Of a stretch of 64,000 bases of DNA, positions 60,357 to 64,000 are shown piece after piece (the first letter of the stretch is position 1; each line of letters starts with the position of its first letter). The notes beneath the pieces were generated by a model that saw only the letters and a program-made list of their open reading frames with translations, was not told the DNA's origin and made no database searches. The DNA comes from Bolinopsis microptera. Taxonomy: Eukaryota > Ctenophora > Tentaculata > Lobata > Bolinopsidae. A program made the position numbers and the translations under genes. Where the stretch lies: positions 6,765,908 through 6,829,907 of the forward strand of contig NC_087082.1 in the NCBI RefSeq assembly GCF_026151205.1. Direction: 5' to 3'.

Positions 60357-60443
60357 ATGGTGAGCGAGACAGCACCTTGGACTACGACCACTTCCTCCAG
60401 CACTCCCCCCTTTCCTACACTTGACCTTCACACCAATACCAAA
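60357..60443 (+). CDS. Seven-transmembrane receptor, exon 1 (extracellular N-terminus)
   Basis: ATG at 60357 in a good Kozak setting (A at -3, G at +4) opens 29 codons: a Thr/Ser/Pro-rich, hydrophilic leader containing PWTTTTSSSTPP. That suits the short extracellular N-terminus of a class A receptor, possibly O-glycosylated. It ends at AAA|gtaatt in phase 0, which matches the phase of the next exon. No signal peptide is seen, as is usual when the first helix serves as anchor. The exon call rests on phase agreement and the context of exon 2; an alternative upstream exon cannot be excluded. Confidence 0.55.
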
Positions 60444-60614
60444 GTAATTTTTAGTACAAGGTTTTAATGTTATTTGGCGAACATATTACTATATTATGTT
60501 TATTTAATTTTTAAGACCGAGTTGTTTATCCCAGCATAGAATAAGAGTGGGTTTACACTTCACATGAATTGGCTATAATGATGTTTTTGATTTTTTTTAA
60601 CTAATCTATTTCAG

Positions 60615-60781
60615 TGGGCCTTAGTGGGATTCCTGGTGTTTTCTCCCATATCATCAGCCATATTCCTGACTATCTATATCCGGATGGATCGTAAGAAAAC
60701 GAACATACTCAACATACAACTGGCAGTGATCAATCTGCTCAGCTCTGTTGTCCTTCTCCCGATGTTCTTTACATTTTATCA
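60615..60781 (+). CDS. Seven-transmembrane (rhodopsin-like) receptor, exon 2: TM1-loop-TM2
   Basis: The acceptor (T-rich tract, CTAATCTATTTCAG) precedes 167 bp that end at CA|gtaagt, a consensus donor. The 55 codons give a hydrophobic helix (WALVGFLVFS...AIFLTIYI), a basic loop (RMDRKKTN) and a second helix (LNIQLAVINLLSSVVLLPMF). This is the layout and spacing of TM1-ICL1-TM2 in class A GPCRs; TN-x-L-x3-LAV-x-N/D-LL aligns with the usual TM2 pattern. The family's conserved Asp2.50 is Asn here, and Asn1.50 appears to be Ser, so it is a divergent member. Ligand and G protein cannot be inferred. The rest of the gene lies beyond the window, after an intron of more than 3.2 kb made of a G-rich minisatellite. 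Confidence 0.7.
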
Positions 60782-60798
60782 GTAAGTACAGTCATGGA

Positions 60799-63700
60799 AG
60801 AGGGAGGGAGGGTGCTATTAGAGGGAGGGAGGGAGGGTGTTATTAGAGGGAGGGAGGGAGTTATTAGAGGGAGGGAGGGTGCTATTAGAGGGAGGGAGGG
60901 AGGGTGTTATTAGAGGGAGGGAGGGTGCTATTAGAGGGAGGGAGGGTGTTATTAGAGGGAGGGAGGGTGTTATTAGAGGGAGGGAGGCAGGGTGTTATTA
61001 GAGGGAGGGAGGGTGTTATTAGAGGGAGGGAGGCAGGGTGTTATTAGAGGGAGGGAGGGTGCTATTAGAGGGAGGGAGGGAGGGTGCTATTAGAGGGAGG
61101 GAGGGTGCTATTAGAGAGAGGGAGGGTGTTATTAGAGGGAGGGAGGGTGTTATTAGAGGGAGGGAGGGTGTTATTAGAGGGAGGGAGGGTGTTATTAGAG
61201 GGAGGGAGGGTGTTATTAGAGGGAGGGAGGGTGCTATTAGAGGGAGGGAGGGAGGGTGTTATTAGAGGGAGGGAGGGTGTTATTAGAGGGAGGGAGGGTG
61301 TTATTAGGGGGAGGGAAGGAGGGTGTTATTAGAGGGAGGGAGGGAGGGTGTTATCAGAGGGAGGGAGGGTGCTATTAGAGGGAGGGAGGGAGGGTGTTAT
61401 TAGAGGGAGGGAGGGTGTTATTAGAGGGAGGGTGTTATCAGAGGGAGGGAGGGTGCTGTTAGAGGGAGGGTGCTATTAGAGGGAGGGAGGGAGGGTGTTA
61501 TTAGAGAGAGGGAGGGTGTTATTAGAGGGAGGGAGGGTGCTATTAGAGGGAGGGAGGGTGTTATTAGAGGGAGGGAGGGAGGGTGTTATCAGAGGGAGGG
61601 AGGGTGCTATTAGAGGGAGGGAGGGAAGGTGTTATTAGAGGGAGGGAGGGTGTTATTAGAGGGAGGGAGGGTGTTATTAGAGGGAAGGAGGGTGCTATTA
61701 GAGGGAGGGAGGGAGGGTGTTATAAGAGGGAGGGAGGGTGTTATTAGAGGGAGGGAGGGTGCTATTAGAGGGAGGGTGTTATCAGAGGGAGGGAGGGAGG
61801 GTGTTATTAGAGGGAGGGAGGGTGTTATTAGAGGGAGGGAGGGTGTTATTAGGGGGAGGGAGGGAGGGTGTTATTAGAGGGAGTGAGGGTGTTATTAGAG
61901 GGAGGGAGGGTGTTATTAGAGGGAGGGAAGGAGGGTGTTATTAGAGAGAGGGAGGGTGTTATTAGAGGGAGTGAGGGTGTTATTAGAGGGAGGGAGGGTG
62001 TTATTAGAGGGAGGGAGGGTGTTATTAGAGGGAAGGAGGGTGCTATTAGAGGGAGGGAGGGAGGGTGTTATTAGAGGGAGGGAGGGTGTTATTAGAGGGA
62101 GGGAGGGTGTTATTAGAGGGAGGGAGGGAGGGTGTTATTAGAGGGAGGGAGGGAGGGTGTTATTAGAGGGAGGGAGGGTGTTATTAGAGGGAGGGAAGGA
62201 GGGTGTTATTAGAGAGAGGGAGGGTGTTATTAGAGGGAGGGAAGGAGGGTGTTATTAGAGAGAGGGAGGGTGTTATTAGAGGGAGGGAGGCAGGGTGTTA
62301 TTAGAGGGAGGGAGGGTGCTATTAGAGGGAGGGAGGGTGCTATTAGAGGGAGGGAGGGAGGGTGTTATTAGAGGGAGGGAGGGTGCTATTAGAGGGAGGG
62401 AGGGTGTTATTAGAGGGAGGGAGGGTGTTATTAGAGGGAGGGAGGCAGGGTGTTATTAGAGGGAGGGAGGGTGTTATTAGAGGGAGGGAGGCAGGGTGTT
62501 ATTAGAGGGAGGGAGGGTGCTATTAGAGGGAGGGAGGGAGGGTGCTATTAGAGGGAGGGAGGGTGCTATTAGAGAGAGGGAGGGTGTTATTAGAGGGAGG
62601 GAGGGTGTTATTAGAGGGAGGGAGGGTGTTATTAGAGGGAGGGAGGGTGTTATTAGAGGGAGGGAGGGTGTTATTAGAGGGAGGGAGGGTGCTATTAGAG
62701 GGAGGGAGGGAGGGTGTTATTAGAGGGAGGGAGGGTGTTATTAGAGGGAGGGAGGGTGTTATTAGGGGGAGGGAAGGAGGGTGTTATTAGAGGGAGGGAG
62801 GGAGGGTGTTATCAGAGGGAGGGAGGGTGCTATTAGAGGGAGGGAGGGAGGGTGTTATTAGAGGGAGGGAGGGTGTTATTAGAGGGAGGGTGTTATCAGA
62901 GGGAGGGAGGGTGCTGTTAGAGGGAGGGTGCTATTAGAGGGAGGGAGGGAGGGTGTTATTAGAGAGAGGGAGGGTGTTATTAGAGGGAGGGAGGGTGCTA
63001 TTAGAGGGAGGGAGGGTGTTATTAGAGGGAGGGAGGGGAGGGTGTTATCAGAGGGAGGGAGGGTGCTATTAGAGGGAGGGAGGGAAGGTGTTATTAGAGG
63101 GAGGGAGGGTGTTATTAGAGGGAGGGAGGGTGTTATTAGAGGGAAGGAGGGTGCTATTAGAGGGAGGGAGGGAGGGTGTTATAAGAGGGAGGGAGGGTGT
63201 TATTAGAGGGAGGGAGGGTGCTATTAGAGGGAGGGTGTTATCAGAGGGAGGGAGGGAGGGTGTTATTAGAGGGAGGGAGGGTGTTATTAGAGGGAGGGAG
63301 GGTGTTATTAGGGGGAGGGAGGGAGGGTGTTATTAGAGGGAGTGAGGGTGTTATTAGAGGGAGGGAGGGTGTTATTAGAGGGAGGGAAGGAGGGTGTTAT
63401 TAGAGAGAGGGAGGGTGTTATTAGAGGGAGTGAGGGTGTTATTAGAGGGAGGGAGGGTGTTATTAGAGGGAGGGAGGGTGTTATTAGAGGGAAGGAGGGT
63501 GCTATTAGAGGGAGGGAGGGAGGGTGTTATTAGAGGGAGGGAGGGTGTTATTAGAGGGAGGGAGGGTGTTATTAGAGGGAGGGAGGGAGGGTGTTATTAG
63601 AGGGAGGGAGGGAGGGTGTTATTAGAGGGAGGGAGGGTGTTATTAGAGGGAGGGAAGGAGGGTGTTATTAGAGAGAGGGAGGGTGTTATTAGAGGGAGGG

Positions 63701-64000
63701 AAGGAGGGTGTTATTAGAGAGAGGGAGGGTGTTATTAGAGGGAGGGAGGCAGGGTGTTATTAGAGGGAGGGAGGGTGCTATTAGAGGGAGGGAGGGTGCT
63801 ATTAGAGGGAGGGAGGGTGTTATTAGAGGGAAGGAGGGTGTTATTAGAGGGAGGGAGGGTGTTGTTAGAGGGAGGGAGGGTGTTATTAGAGGGAAGGAGG
63901 GTGTTATTAGAGGGAGGGAGGGAGGGTGTTATTAGAGGGAGTGAGGGTGTTATTAGAGGGAGGGAGGGAGGGTGTTATTAGAGGGAAGGAGGGTATTATT
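60799..64000 (+). repeat. G-quadruplex-forming minisatellite inside the receptor's intron
   Basis: Over 3.2 kb of 21- and 25-bp units (GAGGGAGGGAGGGTG plus TTATTA, or with one more GGGA) run to the window end. The 25-bp form contains GGGAGGGAGGGAGGG (first at 60823-60837), the canonical four-run quadruplex motif. The G-rich strand is the sense strand of the receptor gene. Blocks starting near 61038 recur 1458/1459 bp later (from 62496), a large internal tandem duplication. The Gly-Arg-Glu / Leu-Leu-Glu reading frames over it are artefacts of the period. Confidence 0.95.

Noticed and set aside
61038..63981. Many 68-92-codon frames in the G-rich array that look like a Gly-Arg-Glu repeat protein
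   Set aside because: The 21-bp period keeps frames open; the region lies inside an intron of the receptor and frames change with the 25-bp units.

Overview
The window is eukaryotic and almost certainly animal DNA. It is AT-rich, gene-poor and dominated by transposable elements and satellites. The only candidate host gene is at the far right: two short exons with canonical splice signals that encode the N-terminus and first two membrane helices of a seven-transmembrane (GPCR-type) receptor. Animal origin rests on that receptor and on the repeat spectrum (an RTE/Jockey-group LINE, a Penelope-like element, a Polinton-like inverted-repeat element, a relic DDE transposase). I cannot name the species; a marine invertebrate or early-branching animal is a guess.

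Layout. 1-13.5 kb: no recognisable genes; small tandem repeats, a dispersed ~300-bp repeat carrying RFX X-box and E-box motifs (three tandem copies at 7.7-8.6 kb, a fourth at 44.1 kb), and MITE-like repeats that recur inverted at 56.5-58.6 kb. 13.5-15.6 kb: a 2.1-kb foldback palindrome. 16.5 kb: a 20-bp E-box minisatellite. 17.85-25.53 kb: a 7.67-kb element made of two ~3.69-kb inverted arms around a 283-bp spacer. It is flanked by a perfect 6-bp duplication (GACAAC) and has AG...CT termini, the signature of Polinton/Maverick integration, but it carries no Polinton core genes. Each arm instead encodes an identical C2H2 zinc-finger / coiled-coil / acidic-tail protein behind tandemly repeated TATA promoters, plus two tRNA-like sequences. 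31.3-40.1 kb: 146 head-to-tail copies of a 60-bp satellite with no length change in any copy, abutting the frameshifted C-terminus of a DDE transposase. 44-46.9 kb: microsatellites and a direct duplication with TATA boxes. 46.9-50.1 kb: a nearly intact LINE whose frame is interrupted by one in-frame stop. 51.1-54.3 kb: LINE 3'-end and RNase H relics around an 86-bp repeat array into which a 5'-truncated Penelope-like element has inserted, leaving a 15-bp duplication. 55.5-58.9 kb: tandem and MITE-like repeats. 60.36-64 kb: the receptor exons, followed by an intron made of a G-quadruplex-forming minisatellite that runs off the window.

No operon-like or pathway relation exists among these genes; nearly all coding sequence belongs to mobile elements. 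The most notable object is the giant-arm Polinton-like element with its private zinc-finger gene. Next come the length-locked 60-bp satellite and the G-rich intron of the receptor gene. All calls are by eye; no database search or alignment was run.
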